Source: Paenibacillus sp. R14(2021) (GTDB lineage: Bacteria > Bacillota > Bacilli > Paenibacillales > Paenibacillaceae). Taken from it: a stretch of DNA of 64,000 bases. The stretch lies in the NCBI RefSeq assembly GCF_019431355.1, contig NZ_CP080269.1, forward strand, positions 124,001 through 188,000, written 5' to 3'. Under the pieces are notes generated by a model, which was given only the letters and a program-made list of their open reading frames with translations, ran no database searches and was not told the DNA's origin. Positions 54,112-63,952 of the stretch are shown in pieces (position 1 is the stretch's first letter; each line of letters starts with the position of its first letter). The translations under genes and the position numbers were made by a program.

Positions 54112-55482
54112 GTGAAATTCAATAAAATATTGATTGCCAACCGAGGAGAAATCGCCGTACGTATTATTCGCGCCTGCCGCGAGCTCGGCATCGGCACCGT
54201 TGCCGTCTATTCCGAGGCCGACCGTGAATCCCTTCACGTCCGTCTCGCGGATGAAGCATATTGCATCGGGCCTGTTCTCTCCAAGGACAGCTATCTGAAC
54301 TTGACTAACATCATGAGCGTCGCAACGCTTACGGACTGCGATGCCATTCATCCCGGCTACGGATTTCTGGCAGAGAATGCGGATTTCGCGGAAATCTGCG
54401 AGTCCTGCAACGTAACCTTTATCGGACCGTCGCCGCAAGCCATTAGCAAAATGGGCGATAAAGCCGTCGCCAAATCGACGATGAAACTCGCTGACGTGCC
54501 GATTATTCCAGGCTCGGACGGTCTTGTCGAAGATCTTGATGATGCCGTTCGCGTTGCGCGCGAAATCGGTTACCCGGTCATCATTAAAGCAACCGCCGGC
54601 GGCGGAGGCAAGGGTATCCGGATTGCCGAGAACGAGGAAATGCTGATCGCCCAAATTACGACGGCGCAGCAGGAAGCGCAGAAGGCGTTTGGCAACGCCG
54701 GCGTATATCTGGAGAAATATTTGACGGGCATGAAGCACGTCGAAATTCAAATCATGGCGGACAAGCACGGCAATGCGGTGCATCTGTTCGAGCGCGACTG
54801 CTCGATCCAGCGCCGCCGTCAGAAGCTTCTTGAAGAAGCGCCTTGTCCGGTGCTCAGTCCGGCTCTTCGCGAACGGATGGGTCAGGCTGCGGTACGCGCC
54901 GCGCTGGCGGTTAACTACTCCGGAGCCGGAACGCTCGAGTTCCTGCTTGGTCCTGACGGTAATTTTTACTTTATGGAGATGAACACTCGTATTCAGGTGG
55001 AGCATCCCGTGACGGAAATGATTACCGGCGTCGACCTCATTAAAGAGATGATTTCCGTGGCAGAGGGCAACCCGCTTTCCTTTAAGCAGATCGACCTGAA
55101 AATCAACGGCTGGGCGATTGAATGCCGTATCAATGCGGAAGATTCCGAGCGTGGCTTCATGCCGTCTCCGGGTCAAATTCAATTTTATTTGCCGCCGGGT
55201 GGTTTAGGCGTGCGCGTGGACAGCAGCGCATACCCCGGCTATACGATCTCGCCGCACTATGATTCTATGATTGCTAAGCTCATCGTTTGGGGGGCAACCC
55301 GCGAGGATGCGATCGCACGGATGAAGCGGGCTCTAGCGGAATTTGCCATCGACGGCATTCGCACGACGATCCCGTTCCACATGAAGCTTCTGAATCATCC
55401 GAAGTTTCTGAAGGGTAATTTTGATATTAAATTCCTTGAGGATTATGATGTCAATCATCCGGAAGAATCGCTTCAAGAGTAG
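54112..55482 (+). CDS. accC: Biotin carboxylase of acetyl-CoA carboxylase
   Basis: A 456-aa ATP-grasp enzyme that carboxylates biotin on AccB. Conserved: [20 protein letters not shown] at the start, [27 protein letters not shown] for [19 protein letters not shown] for catalysis. GTG 54112 with AGAGGAG eight bases upstream is preferred over ATG 54088. Partner carboxyltransferase genes accAD are elsewhere. Confidence 0.97.
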   Translation: MKFNKILIANRGEIAVRIIRACRELGIGTVAVYSEADRESLHVRLADEAYCIGPVLSKDSYLNLTNIMSVATLTDCDAIHPGYGFLAENADFAEICESCNVTFIGPSPQAISKMGDKAVAKSTMKLADVPIIPGSDGLVEDLDDAVRVAREIGYPVIIKATAGGGGKGIRIAENEEMLIAQITTAQQEAQKAFGNAGVYLEKYLTGMKHVEIQIMADKHGNAVHLFERDCSIQRRRQKLLEEAPCPVLSPALRERMGQAAVRAALAVNYSGAGTLEFLLGPDGNFYFMEMNTRIQVEHPVTEMITGVDLIKEMISVAEGNPLSFKQIDLKINGWAIECRINAEDSERGFMPSPGQIQFYLPPGGLGVRVDSSAYPGYTISPHYDSMIAKLIVWGATREDAIARMKRALAEFAIDGIRTTIPFHMKLLNHPKFLKGNFDIKFLEDYDVNHPEESLQE

Positions 55483-55505
55483 GCCGGGCATAAGATCTGC
55501 ATGGT

Positions 55506-55534
55506 TTGTCATATTTCCGCCAGAATGCTATAGT
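55506..55534 (+). promoter_or_regulatory. Promoter of yqhY
   Basis: TTGTCA (55506-55511), 17 bp, TATAGT (55529-55534) with TG one base before the -10. Confidence 0.65.
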
Positions 55535-55608
55535 ATAGGAATAAGAAGCGGATAAGCTATCGGCTGGCGGCTGAAGGCACGCAACTTTACGGGAGGTGTA
55601 GGATAACC

Positions 55609-56016
55609 ATGAGTACGCTCGCAGCGGACTATGAGAAAACAGACATGGGCACTATTCAAATCGCACCCGAAGTCATTGAAATCATTGCTGGTCTTGCGAC
55701 AATTGAAGTTCAAGGCGTAGCAGGCATGAGCGGCGGATTCGCCGGCGGCATTGCCGAGCTTCTGGGTCGCAAAAATTTGTCCAAAGGCGTTAAAGTCGAG
55801 GTCGGTCAACGCGAAGCGGCAGTTGATGTCTCCATCATTGTGGAATATGGAAACCGCATTCCAGAGGTTGCTTCGGAAATTCAGAACAACGTGAAGCGGT
55901 CGATTGAAATGATGACTGGTCTCCATGTTGTAGAGGTGAACGTTCATATCCATGACGTTCATTTCAAAATTGCGGAGAAGCCGGAAGAGGAAGAACCTGC
56001 TACCCGCCTGAAATAA
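55609..56016 (+). CDS. yqhY: Asp23/Gls24 family envelope stress protein YqhY
   Basis: A 135-aa protein with the family features: IAPEVIEIIAGLATIEVQGV, a glycine-rich middle (MSGGFAGGIAELLG), VDVSIIVEYGNRIPEVASEI and VVEVNVHIHDVHF. In B. subtilis YqhY affects acetyl-CoA carboxylase activity, and it is linked to accBC here as well. ATG 55609 with GGGAGGTG upstream. An ACCCCCTAG hairpin follows. Confidence 0.92.
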   Translation: MSTLAADYEKTDMGTIQIAPEVIEIIAGLATIEVQGVAGMSGGFAGGIAELLGRKNLSKGVKVEVGQREAAVDVSIIVEYGNRIPEVASEIQNNVKRSIEMMTGLHVVEVNVHIHDVHFKIAEKPEEEEPATRLK

Positions 56017-56043
56017 GGGCCGCGAATGTAAAGAACGAACCAT

Positions 56044-56087
56044 ACCCCCTAGTGGTTGGGCTTGCCGCTCGGCGCTAGGGGGTTTTA
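56044..56087 (+). terminator. Terminator after yqhY
   Basis: ACCCCCTAG and CTAGGGGGT with a 22-nt loop containing inner pairs, followed by TTTT. Confidence 0.7.
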
Positions 56088-56153
56088 TCTAGTCCGCTCC
56101 ATGAAGACGGGTACAACCTGTTCTTCTCATCCGCTCCAAGGAGGAATCTCTCG

Positions 56154-56717
56154 TTGATTAGAGTGTTGGACAAGTTCCTGTTATTTCTATACAGCCTTGC
56201 CATTGGCGCAGCAGCGGTTATCGCGTTCAGTGCGGGCCTCTACTGGTTCCCGGAAGAGTGGCTGAGCAATCTGGTTCATAACCTGTACGGCGGTGAAATG
56301 CGCTGGCTGCAGCTGACGGTTGTAACGGTCGCGGTTGTCGTGTTTCTGATCAGTCTTCGTTTCTTCTATGTTTCGCTAAGACGCAGCAATGCATCCGCGC
56401 CGTCTATTGACCAGCGGACGGAGTTCGGTGATATTCGGATTTCAATTGATACGGTGGAGAACTTGGCGCTGAAAGCAGCTGGACGCCAGCGCGGCGTGAA
56501 AGATTTGAAAGCGCGTATTCGCATCGGCGAAGCGGGCATCGAAGTGTCGCTTCGTGCGATTGCAGACGGTGAAAGCTCCATTCCGACGTTGACGGAGGAT
56601 ATGCAGCGCGCGGTCAAATCCCATGTGGAGGAGATTACGGGCATCCCTGTCGCGGTTGTCTCTGTGTATGTGGCGAACATCATCCAAACCGCTAACTTTA
56701 AAAGTCGTGTAGAATAG
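56154..56717 (+). CDS. amaP: Alkaline shock response membrane anchor protein AmaP
   Basis: A 187-aa protein with two N-terminal helices (FLLFLYSLAIGAAAVIAFSA and LQLTVVTVAVVVFLISLRFF) and a cytoplasmic Asp23-like domain. AmaP holds Asp23-type proteins at the membrane in Staphylococcus. TTG 56154 with AAGGAGGA upstream is the start. It is followed at 11 bp by a DUF2273 gene, the usual neighbour. Confidence 0.9.
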   Translation: MIRVLDKFLLFLYSLAIGAAAVIAFSAGLYWFPEEWLSNLVHNLYGGEMRWLQLTVVTVAVVVFLISLRFFYVSLRRSNASAPSIDQRTEFGDIRISIDTVENLALKAAGRQRGVKDLKARIRIGEAGIEVSLRAIADGESSIPTLTEDMQRAVKSHVEEITGIPVAVVSVYVANIIQTANFKSRVE

Positions 56718-56728
56718 GGGTGATGCCG

Positions 56729-56959
56729 ATGTGGAAGGAAATCTGGACAACCCATGGTGGTCGGATCGCCGGCGTGGCAGTAGGTATCATTCTTGGACTT
56801 CTTTATTTTATCGTCGGTTTTTGGGATATGCTGTTTTTCGGACTCCTGTTATGGGTAGGCTATACGGTCGGCAAAATGAAAGATGAACAGAGCGGTCCTC
56901 TAATACCATGGGGGCGCTTAACGGAATGGCTGACAGAACGCTGGCGGCCGTTCAAATAG
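56729..56959 (+). CDS. DUF2273 small membrane protein
   Basis: A 76-aa protein with two helices (IAGVAVGIILGLLYFIVGF, DMLFFGLLLWVGYTVG) and a short charged tail, as in the DUF2273 family found with amaP and asp23. I chose ATG 56729 (MWKEIWTTHGGR), with GGGGTG upstream; GTG 56720 and ATG 56723 are alternatives. Acts at the membrane; exact role unknown. Confidence 0.88.
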   Translation: MWKEIWTTHGGRIAGVAVGIILGLLYFIVGFWDMLFFGLLLWVGYTVGKMKDEQSGPLIPWGRLTEWLTERWRPFK

Positions 56960-56966
56960 TACTATG

Positions 56967-57022
56967 GTCTCCTCCGTACCCCGGACAATGCGGCATCTGT
57001 TCGGGGCAGGGAGGAGATCATA
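56967..57022 (+). other. Hairpin in the nusB leader
   Basis: TCTCCTCC and GGAGGAGA enclose CCCCG/CGGGG. Only a weak TATTTTG tail follows, so it could be a poor terminator or a leader structure. It lies 43 bp before nusB. Confidence 0.4.
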
Positions 57023-57064
57023 TTTTGTGAAGTAATTCTTTTTGAGGGACGGTCAGGAGGACAC

Positions 57065-57517
57065 ATGAAACGAAGGTTAGCACGGGAAATCGTGGTACAA
57101 AGCTTGTACCAAATGGAAATGAATGAAGAGGCGACGACAGCTTCCGCAGTGGACATGCTTGTGGAAGAAGTGCATACGGAGAACGAGATCGAAGCGAATG
57201 CAGCGGATGTCGCTGTAATTGATGCCTACATGCGCGAGCTCATTCAAGGCGTGGTTGAACATAAGGCAGCGATCGACGATATGCTTCAGCGTTATTTGAC
57301 GGGCTGGCAGGTGGATCGGCTCTCAAGGGTTGACCGGCAGATTTTGCGTCTCGCCTGCTACGAGCTCGTATTTCGCGATGATGCGCCGCCGAAGGCGATC
57401 ATTAATGAAGCGATCGAGCTGGCGAAGCATTTTGGCACCGATGAGTCCGGTAAGTTCGTCAACGGGGTCCTGGGGCGGCTGCTTACCGCACTCGATGAAC
57501 TGAAGCCAAAAGCATAA
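57065..57517 (+). CDS. nusB: Transcription antitermination factor NusB
   Basis: A 150-aa all-helical RNA-binding protein that binds boxA of rRNA leaders with NusE (S10). The start KRRLAREIVVQSLYQMEMNE, the basic face, and the C-terminal INEAIELAKHFGTDESGKFV are conserved. ATG 57065 has CAGGAGGAC upstream. Confidence 0.95.
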   Translation: MKRRLAREIVVQSLYQMEMNEEATTASAVDMLVEEVHTENEIEANAADVAVIDAYMRELIQGVVEHKAAIDDMLQRYLTGWQVDRLSRVDRQILRLACYELVFRDDAPPKAIINEAIELAKHFGTDESGKFVNGVLGRLLTALDELKPKA

Positions 57518-57540
57518 AGCACCGCAATTCAGAGCGATGG

Positions 57541-57585
57541 AAGCCCCTTAGAACCTCCGGGTACTAGGGGGTTTACGATAATTTT
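57541..57585 (+). terminator. Weak terminator after nusB
   Basis: AAGCCCCTTAG pairs with CTAGGGGGTTT around a 12-nt loop, followed by a scattered T-rich tail. folD starts 36 bp on and may be read through. Confidence 0.5.
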
Positions 57586-57620
57586 GCCCTTTGGGGCTAT
57601 ACATAATAGGAGTGATTCCA

Positions 57621-58481
57621 TTGATAGCAGAGCGTATTGAAGGCAAAGCGATTTCCGATGCAATCCGTATTGAAATCGGCGAAGAAACGTCGAAATTGAA
57701 GGCGCAAGGCATTACGCCCGGACTTGCGGTCGTGCTCGTAGGCGAGGATCCCGCATCGAAAGTGTACGTCGGCAGCAAAGAAAAAGCCTGCCAGCAGCTT
57801 GGCTTCTATTCCGAAGTCCATCGCTTGGACGGTTCAGCCTCGCAAGATGAATTGCTCGCGTTGATTGATAAGTTGAATCACCAAAGCTCGATCCATGGCA
57901 TCCTTGTGCAGCTTCCGCTGCCGAAGCATATCGACGAGAAAGCTGTCATCGACGCGATCAGCGCGGCGAAGGACGTAGACGGTTTCCATCCCGTCAGCGT
58001 CGGGAATCTCGTGATCGGGGATGACAGTCTTCTCCCATGTACGCCTGCAGGCGTTATTGAACTCATTAAACGGACAGGCATTACAATTGCCGGCAAACAT
58101 GCCGTCGTCATCGGACGCAGCAATATCGTCGGCAAGCCGGTATCCATGCTGCTGCTTCGGGAGCATGCAACCGTAACGATCTGTCATTCCCGGACAGACA
58201 ATATGGCTGAAATTGCGAAATCAGCAGATATACTCGTAGTCGCAATCGGCAAAGCGAAAGCGATCGGACGTCAATTTGTGAAGCCCGGCGCCGTTGTTAT
58301 CGACGTGGGCATCAACCGCCTTGCTGACGGCAAGCTTGCAGGCGATGTGGATTACGAGGATGTGCTGGACGTTGCCGGCTACGTCACGCCGGTTCCAGGC
58401 GGCGTAGGACCGATGACCATTACGATGCTGATGCAGAATACGCTGAAGGCCGCGAAACAACAACACGCAATCAAGGGGTGA
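57621..58481 (+). CDS. folD: Methylene-THF dehydrogenase / methenyl-THF cyclohydrolase
   Basis: A 286-aa bifunctional one-carbon enzyme giving 10-formyl-THF and NADPH. Family motifs: VGEDPASKVYVGSKEKAC with the catalytic Lys, GILVQLPLPKH, PCTPAGVIELI, VIGRSNIVGKPVS and the final TPVPGGVGPMT. The start is TTG 57621 with AGGAG six to ten bases upstream; the frame open to 57591 is not needed. xseA follows at 10 bp. Confidence 0.96.
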   Translation: MIAERIEGKAISDAIRIEIGEETSKLKAQGITPGLAVVLVGEDPASKVYVGSKEKACQQLGFYSEVHRLDGSASQDELLALIDKLNHQSSIHGILVQLPLPKHIDEKAVIDAISAAKDVDGFHPVSVGNLVIGDDSLLPCTPAGVIELIKRTGITIAGKHAVVIGRSNIVGKPVSMLLLREHATVTICHSRTDNMAEIAKSADILVVAIGKAKAIGRQFVKPGAVVIDVGINRLADGKLAGDVDYEDVLDVAGYVTPVPGGVGPMTITMLMQNTLKAAKQQHAIKG

Positions 58482-58491
58482 GCATCACCTG

Positions 58492-59844
58492 ATGGCAGAC
58501 CGAACGCGTATTTTTTCGATTAAAGAAATTAACCGATACATCGGAATGAAGCTGGAATCGGACGAACTGTTGAACGATATCTGGCTGCGCGGAGAAATTT
58601 CGAATTTTACGCATCATTCCAGCGGTCATATGTATTTTACGCTGAAGGACAAGGACAGCCGGCTCAAATGCATTATGTTTGCCTCCCACAACCAACGACT
58701 GCCCTTTATTCCGAAAGAAGGCGCGAAGGTGATGGCACGCGGCAACATTTCGGTGTACGAGCGCGACGGAAACTACCAGTTCTACTGTACGGCCATGCAG
58801 CCGGACGGAATCGGGAGTCTCTATCTGGCCTATGAGCAGCTGAAACGCAAGCTTCAAGATGAAGGACTGTTCGATGCTGCCCGCAAAAGGTCGATTCCGC
58901 CGTTTCCGAAAGCGATCGGCGTTATTACATCTGCTACTGGAGCCGCTGTCCGAGACATACTCATTACGCTGCAGCGCCGACACCCTTCCGTGCCGGTGCT
59001 TCTTTTTCCCGTGCTCGTACAGGGAACGGGAGCCGCGCCTTCAATCGTGAAAGCCATCGAAGCGATGAACCGATTAGGCGAAGTCGACGTATTAATAATT
59101 GGCCGGGGCGGCGGATCACTGGAGGAGCTTTGGGCTTTTAATGAAGAGGCTGTCGCGAGAAGCATCGCCGGCTCTGCGATTCCCGTTATTTCGGCGGTCG
59201 GTCATGAGACGGATTTCACGATTGCCGATTTTGCGGCAGATCTTCGCGCGGCTACGCCGACGGCTGCTGCAGAGCTTGCCGTTACAAGCGTCCAAGAGGT
59301 GAAATCCAAGCTAGCGCAGATGGAATCGCGGCTAGTTCAAATGCTTCGGATGACCGTGCAGAATCGAAAGGAACGTCTTGTGCGTTTGCGGCGATCGCCT
59401 GTATTCCTAAATCCGCGCAAATACGTGCTGCAGCATGCGGAACGTCTTGACGTGCTTCAGGATCGTCTTCAATTCCGAGCGCTTCGTGCCGCGGAACGCA
59501 GCCGAGAGAGATTTGGGAATCTCAATACGACTCTATTGCGCATGCACCCCGGCGCCAAGGTCAACCAAGCTTCCAAACAGCTGCAGCAGATCTCTGCCAG
59601 GCTGGAAGCAGCGATGTCCGGAAGCTTGAAGGAGCGCCGAACGGAGCTGCTGGCTTCCATGCGTCAGCTCGATGCGCTTAGCCCGCTTAAAGTCATGTCA
59701 AGAGGGTATAGTTTAGTATATGACGAGCAAGAGAAGAAACTGGTGAAATCGGTCGCGGACGTGCAGCTCGGCGACGTCGTGAAAGTTAAAGTTGCCGACG
59801 GACAGCTTGAATGTCAGGTATGGGGATTGAAAGGGGAGGCGTAG
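58492..59844 (+). CDS. xseA: Exonuclease VII large subunit
   Basis: A 450-aa nuclease subunit with an N-terminal OB fold (LRGEISNFTHHSSGHMYFTL), a catalytic core with IGVITSATGAAVRDI, IGRGGGSLEELWAFNE and VSAVGHETDFTIADF, and long C-terminal coiled coils. Works with XseB on single-stranded DNA. ATG 58492 follows AAGGGGTGAG. Confidence 0.96.
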   Translation: MADRTRIFSIKEINRYIGMKLESDELLNDIWLRGEISNFTHHSSGHMYFTLKDKDSRLKCIMFASHNQRLPFIPKEGAKVMARGNISVYERDGNYQFYCTAMQPDGIGSLYLAYEQLKRKLQDEGLFDAARKRSIPPFPKAIGVITSATGAAVRDILITLQRRHPSVPVLLFPVLVQGTGAAPSIVKAIEAMNRLGEVDVLIIGRGGGSLEELWAFNEEAVARSIAGSAIPVISAVGHETDFTIADFAADLRAATPTAAAELAVTSVQEVKSKLAQMESRLVQMLRMTVQNRKERLVRLRRSPVFLNPRKYVLQHAERLDVLQDRLQFRALRAAERSRERFGNLNTTLLRMHPGAKVNQASKQLQQISARLEAAMSGSLKERRTELLASMRQLDALSPLKVMSRGYSLVYDEQEKKLVKSVADVQLGDVVKVKVADGQLECQVWGLKGEA

Positions 59845-59846
59845 GT

Positions 59847-60113
59847 ATGGCTGCCAAGGAAAAGGAGAAAGAAAAAGAAGAGATTAGCTTCGAGGCTGCG
59901 ATGGAACGCCTGGAAGGCATCGTGAGCAAGCTCGAGAGCGGCGATGTCCCGCTCGAGACGGCCATCGAGCTGTTTCAGGAGGGGATGAAGCTTTCGCAGC
60001 TGTGCGGCTCCAAGCTGGAGCAAGTCGAGCGGAAGATCGAAGTCTTGATCGAGACCGAGAACGGCTTACATAGAAAACCGTTTGCACCGGCAAACGAGGA
60101 CAAAGGGGAATAA
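59847..60113 (+). CDS. xseB: Exonuclease VII small subunit
   Basis: An 88-aa helical protein with the family core ISFEAAMERLEGIVSKLESG, DVPLETAIELFQEGMKL and CGSKLEQVERKIEVL, preceded by a Lys/Glu-rich head. ATG 59847 has GGGGAGG upstream, two bases after xseA stop. ispA begins two bases after its stop. Confidence 0.95.
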   Translation: MAAKEKEKEKEEISFEAAMERLEGIVSKLESGDVPLETAIELFQEGMKLSQLCGSKLEQVERKIEVLIETENGLHRKPFAPANEDKGE

Positions 60114-60115
60114 AC

Positions 60116-61027
60116 GTGAGAACTTCTCTTGCACTCGCAGACTACTTGGCACGTTCCGTATTGGAAATCGAAGCGGCTTTAAAAGCATCCATTCCGGAAG
60201 AATGGGATATTCCGCCTGCGCTTAGAGAGTCGATGATGTACTCTCTGGAAGCCGGCGGCAAGCGCCTTCGGCCAATTCTCGTGCTGAGTGCGGCGGAGGC
60301 GGTCAAACAGCAGGAACGTGCCCGAGAGATCGCAATGCCCGTTGCTTGCGCAATCGAGATGATTCATACGTATTCGCTGATCCATGACGATTTGCCCGCG
60401 ATGGATAACGATGATTATCGCCGCGGCAAGCCGACGAACCACAAGGTCTATGGAGAGGCGATGGCAATCCTGGCCGGGGATGGACTGCTGACGCATGCTT
60501 TCTATGCAGTGACCCGTGCAGCCGGACTTGGGGCCCCTCCTGAGGCTGCGCTCGCGATTATCGCGGACCTGGCCAGACTTGCGGGTGCTCCCGGCATGGT
60601 CGGCGGTCAGGCAGCCGATATACTCGGCGAGCAAGGGGTTACGTCGCTGGAGGAGCTGGAATACATCCATTTGCACAAGACGAGCGACTTGATCGTGTTT
60701 TCCGTGCTGGCCGGCGCCCGGATCGGCGGAGCGGCGCCGCAGCAGCTGGATGCGCTCCAGCTGTTCGCGCGGAAGCTTGGGCTGGCCTTTCAAATTCAAG
60801 ATGATATTTTGGACTTGATCGGCGATGAAGCCAAATTGGGCAAACCCGTCCAGAGTGATGTGGAGCAGCATAAGGTGACTTATCCATATCTCATCGGCCT
60901 TGAGAAGAGCGAAGCTCTCGTGGAGCAGTTGACCGGGGAAGCGAAGCAGGCGCTGGCCGATGCGAAGCTGGCAATGCCGGATACGCTGCATGACATCGCG
61001 GAATATTTGATGCGCAGGGACCATTAG
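60116..61027 (+). CDS. ispA: Farnesyl diphosphate synthase
   Basis: Condenses IPP with DMAPP and GPP to give FPP for quinones and cell-wall lipid carrier. The 303-aa prenyl transferase has GGKRLRP, the first Asp-rich motif DDLPAMDNDDYRRG and the second DDILD in QIQDDILDLIGD. The start is GTG 60116, after AAAGGGG at the end of xseB. Confidence 0.95.
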   Translation: MRTSLALADYLARSVLEIEAALKASIPEEWDIPPALRESMMYSLEAGGKRLRPILVLSAAEAVKQQERAREIAMPVACAIEMIHTYSLIHDDLPAMDNDDYRRGKPTNHKVYGEAMAILAGDGLLTHAFYAVTRAAGLGAPPEAALAIIADLARLAGAPGMVGGQAADILGEQGVTSLEELEYIHLHKTSDLIVFSVLAGARIGGAAPQQLDALQLFARKLGLAFQIQDDILDLIGDEAKLGKPVQSDVEQHKVTYPYLIGLEKSEALVEQLTGEAKQALADAKLAMPDTLHDIAEYLMRRDH

Positions 61028-61038
61028 CACGAACTGCC

Positions 61039-61068
61039 TTGGGCTTCTGCCGCAATGTATGTTATAAT
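61039..61068 (+). promoter_or_regulatory. Possible internal promoter ahead of dxs
   Basis: TTGGGC (61039-61044), 18 bp, TATAAT (61063-61068), in the 102-bp gap between ispA and dxs. Confidence 0.4.
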
Positions 61069-61129
61069 TTAGCCACATTTGACGTTTAATGGACCACGGG
61101 ATTATACGCCGGGAAAGCGAGGAATTATC

Positions 61130-63031
61130 GTGTTGCTGGAACATATCAATGAGCCCAATGATTTGAAAACCCTCTCCATCGCGCAATTGGAGGAGCTTGC
61201 GGCTGAAATCCGCACCTTTCTGATTGAGAAGCTGTCGGCGACGGGTGGACATCTCGCTCCAAACCTGGGAGTTGTTGAGCTCACTCTGGCGCTGCACTAT
61301 TTGTTCGATAGTCCTAAAGATAAATTTATTTTTGACGTAGGGCATCAATCGTACGTTCATAAAATTTTGACCGGCCGCAGGGATCAGTTTGATACGTTGC
61401 GTAAATATAAAGGATTGTGCGGGTTCATCAATCGCTCCGAAAGTCCGCATGATGTATGGGAGGCCGGCCACAGCAGCACGTCCTTATCCGCTGCGATGGG
61501 CATGGCGCTTGCCAGGGATTCGAAGGGTGAGAAGAACAAAGTCGTTGCCGTCATAGGAGACGGCGCGTTGACAGGGGGCATGGCGCTCGAAGCCTTGAAC
61601 CATATCGGGCACGAGAAGAAGAACCTGATGGTCATTCTTAACGACAACGAGATGTCGATTGCACCAAACGTTGGCGCGCTTCATCATTATCTGGGTAAAA
61701 TCAGAACGGACCGGCATTACCAGAAGGCAAAGGAAGAATTAAACCAGCTGCTGAACAAAATTCCCGCGATCGGCGGCAAACTGGCCAAAACGGCCGAGCG
61801 GCTCAAAGACAGCGTAAAGTATTTGCTCATGAGCGGAATCTTGTTCGAGCAATTCGGCTTTACGTATTTGGGGCCGGTCGATGGGCATGATCTTCCTCAA
61901 CTGATGGATTTACTTGAGCAGGCCAGCCGCGTGCCAGGTCCTGTGCTCGTGCATGTCATCACCGTGAAAGGCAAGGGCTACTCGCCGGCCGAAGCGGATT
62001 CCTTCAAGTGGCATGGCGTATCTTCTCCGTATAAAATCGAATCCGGCCAAATGCTCAAGGCTGTTGGCCCCCCGATGTACACTGAGGTGTTCAGCGAGGC
62101 GCTGATGGATTTGGCGGAGGAGGATAAACGGATTATTGCGGTAACGCCAGCGATGGCCGGGGGCTCCGGATTGGTGAAATTCGCAGAGAAGTATCCGAAT
62201 CGTATGGTGGACGTAGGGATCGCCGAGCAGCATGCGGCCACGATGTGCGCCGCGATGGCGATGGAGGGCATGAAACCGATCTTCGCTGTGTATTCGACCT
62301 TCCTCCAGCGTGCATATGACCAGGTCGTGCATGATATTTGCCGGCATAACGCAAATGTCGTGTTTGCAATCGACCGTGCGGGCTTTGTAGGCGGCGACGG
62401 CGAAACGCATCAAGGCGTATACGATATCCCGTTCCTTCGCCATATTCCGAATATTGCTATTATGATGCCGAAGGACGAGAATGAGCTTCGTCGAATGATG
62501 AAGACGGCGATCGATTACGACGACGGACCGATCGCGATCCGCTATCCGCGTATTAACGGTCTTGGGGTGACGGTCGAGAAAGAAATGAAACCCATCCCGT
62601 TCGGCACGTGGGAAACGCTTCGCGAAGGCGATTCCGCTATCATAGCAGCAGTCGGCCCGATGATTCAGGTTGCCGAAGAGGCTGCGGATATACTGAAGCG
62701 TGAAGGCTTGAACGTACGAATCGTCAATGCTCGCTTCATTAAACCGCTTGATGAAGCGATGCTCCTCCAGATCGCGGAAGAAGGGCTTCCTGTTCTGGTC
62801 ATTGAAGAAGGCTCCGAGTTGGGCGGCCTCGGCAGTGCGGTGTTGGAATTTTATGCGCTTCGCGGCAAGCATGACATGCATGTTCGACTTTTGGGCGTGC
62901 CCGATGTATTCGTAAAGCATGGCTCGATTAAGGAACAGCGCCAGGAAGTCGGATTGACGGCGGAGCGCGCCGCTGCTGAGGTGAAGGCGCTGCTTCCGCG
63001 GATCCGTAAACGTGTGCCCGGTCAGGTATAG
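61130..63031 (+). CDS. dxs: 1-deoxy-D-xylulose-5-phosphate synthase
   Basis: A 633-aa thiamine diphosphate enzyme that joins pyruvate and glyceraldehyde 3-phosphate, the entry of the MEP pathway. Motifs: [33 protein letters not shown] (ThDP binding), ILNDNEMSI, and [15 protein letters not shown] in the pyrimidine-binding half. I start at GTG 61130 (TTG 61133 is equal), giving exactly the B. subtilis length; CGAGGAA lies upstream. tlyA follows at 21 bp. Confidence 0.96.
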   Translation: MLLEHINEPNDLKTLSIAQLEELAAEIRTFLIEKLSATGGHLAPNLGVVELTLALHYLFDSPKDKFIFDVGHQSYVHKILTGRRDQFDTLRKYKGLCGFINRSESPHDVWEAGHSSTSLSAAMGMALARDSKGEKNKVVAVIGDGALTGGMALEALNHIGHEKKNLMVILNDNEMSIAPNVGALHHYLGKIRTDRHYQKAKEELNQLLNKIPAIGGKLAKTAERLKDSVKYLLMSGILFEQFGFTYLGPVDGHDLPQLMDLLEQASRVPGPVLVHVITVKGKGYSPAEADSFKWHGVSSPYKIESGQMLKAVGPPMYTEVFSEALMDLAEEDKRIIAVTPAMAGGSGLVKFAEKYPNRMVDVGIAEQHAATMCAAMAMEGMKPIFAVYSTFLQRAYDQVVHDICRHNANVVFAIDRAGFVGGDGETHQGVYDIPFLRHIPNIAIMMPKDENELRRMMKTAIDYDDGPIAIRYPRINGLGVTVEKEMKPIPFGTWETLREGDSAIIAAVGPMIQVAEEAADILKREGLNVRIVNARFIKPLDEAMLLQIAEEGLPVLVIEEGSELGGLGSAVLEFYALRGKHDMHVRLLGVPDVFVKHGSIKEQRQEVGLTAERAAAEVKALLPRIRKRVPGQV

Positions 63032-63052
63032 GAAGCAGGAGAAGCTTAAGCG

Positions 63053-63889
63053 ATGACGATTGCAAAAGAACGAATTGATATTCTGCTCGTGGAGCAGGGG
63101 TATTACGACAGCCGCGTGAAGGCCAAAGCAGCTTTAATGGCGGGCTTGGTTATCGTCGACGGAGAACGGATCGAGAAGAGCGGCATGAAGGTGCCAAGAA
63201 CGGCCTCCATTACCGTGAAAGGTGCCCTCCATCCTTATGTCAGCCGAGGCGGGCTGAAGCTTGCGAAAGCCATTAAACACTTCGGCCTTCAGCTTGCAGG
63301 AGCCGTCATGCTTGACATCGGCGCATCCACGGGCGGCTTTACGGATTGCGCGCTTCAGAATGGAGCCGCTTACGTCTATGCACTGGATGTCGGCTACAAT
63401 CAGCTCGATTGGTCACTCCGGCAGGATGAGCGGGTCGATGTCATGGAGCGTACTAATTTCCGCTACACGGTTCCCGAGGATTTGAAAGGACCGCAGCCTA
63501 CGTTTGCCACCATCGACGTTTCTTTTATTTCTTTGAAATTGATCCTGCCGACGCTCGGCACGCTGCTGCAGCCGGGTGCGGGAATCGTTGCCTTAATCAA
63601 GCCGCAGTTCGAGGCTGGGCGGGAGAAGGTCGGTAAATCAGGCGTAGTGAGAGAATCGAGCACGCATCGCGAGGTACTGGAGCAAGTGCTCGGCTTTGCA
63701 GCGGGCGAAGGATACGCCTTGAAGGGTCTAACGTTTTCGCCGATTACCGGTGGAGAAGGAAACATTGAATTTCTCGCCCACATGATCTGGTCGCCGGGCC
63801 AAGTTAATATTCCACCAGATGCTGATACTATTGCCGCACTGGTACAGGAAGCTTCCGGAACATTCGCGCAAGATACCAAGAGCGTATAG
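63053..63889 (+). CDS. TlyA/YqxC family RNA methyltransferase
   Basis: A 278-aa protein with an N-terminal S4 RNA-binding domain (ERIDILLVEQGYYDSRVKAK, AGLVIVDGERIEK) and an FtsJ-like methyltransferase domain with VMLDIGASTGGFTDCALQ and later ALIKPQFEAGREK. TlyA methylates 16S and 23S rRNA ribose in mycobacteria; the Bacillus function (YqxC) is not proven. ArgR/AhrC normally follows in this synteny block and would lie past the window. Confidence 0.93.
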   Translation: MTIAKERIDILLVEQGYYDSRVKAKAALMAGLVIVDGERIEKSGMKVPRTASITVKGALHPYVSRGGLKLAKAIKHFGLQLAGAVMLDIGASTGGFTDCALQNGAAYVYALDVGYNQLDWSLRQDERVDVMERTNFRYTVPEDLKGPQPTFATIDVSFISLKLILPTLGTLLQPGAGIVALIKPQFEAGREKVGKSGVVRESSTHREVLEQVLGFAAGEGYALKGLTFSPITGGEGNIEFLAHMIWSPGQVNIPPDADTIAALVQEASGTFAQDTKSV

Positions 63890-63908
63890 GTCGCTATTGG
63901 GGGAGAAT

Positions 63909-63952
63909 AAGTCTTTCAGTTCGGCTTAAGGCCGATCTGGAAGGCTTTTTTT
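63909..63952 (+). terminator. Terminator after tlyA
   Basis: A 16-bp imperfect stem (AGTCTTTCAGTTCGGC and GCCGATCTGGAAGGCT, one mismatch, some G-T) with loop TTAAG, followed by TTTTTT. The last 48 bases of the window show no gene. Confidence 0.8.

Noticed and set aside
53947-55182. 411-codon antisense frame
   Set aside because: Opposite accC; shadow of the coding strand.
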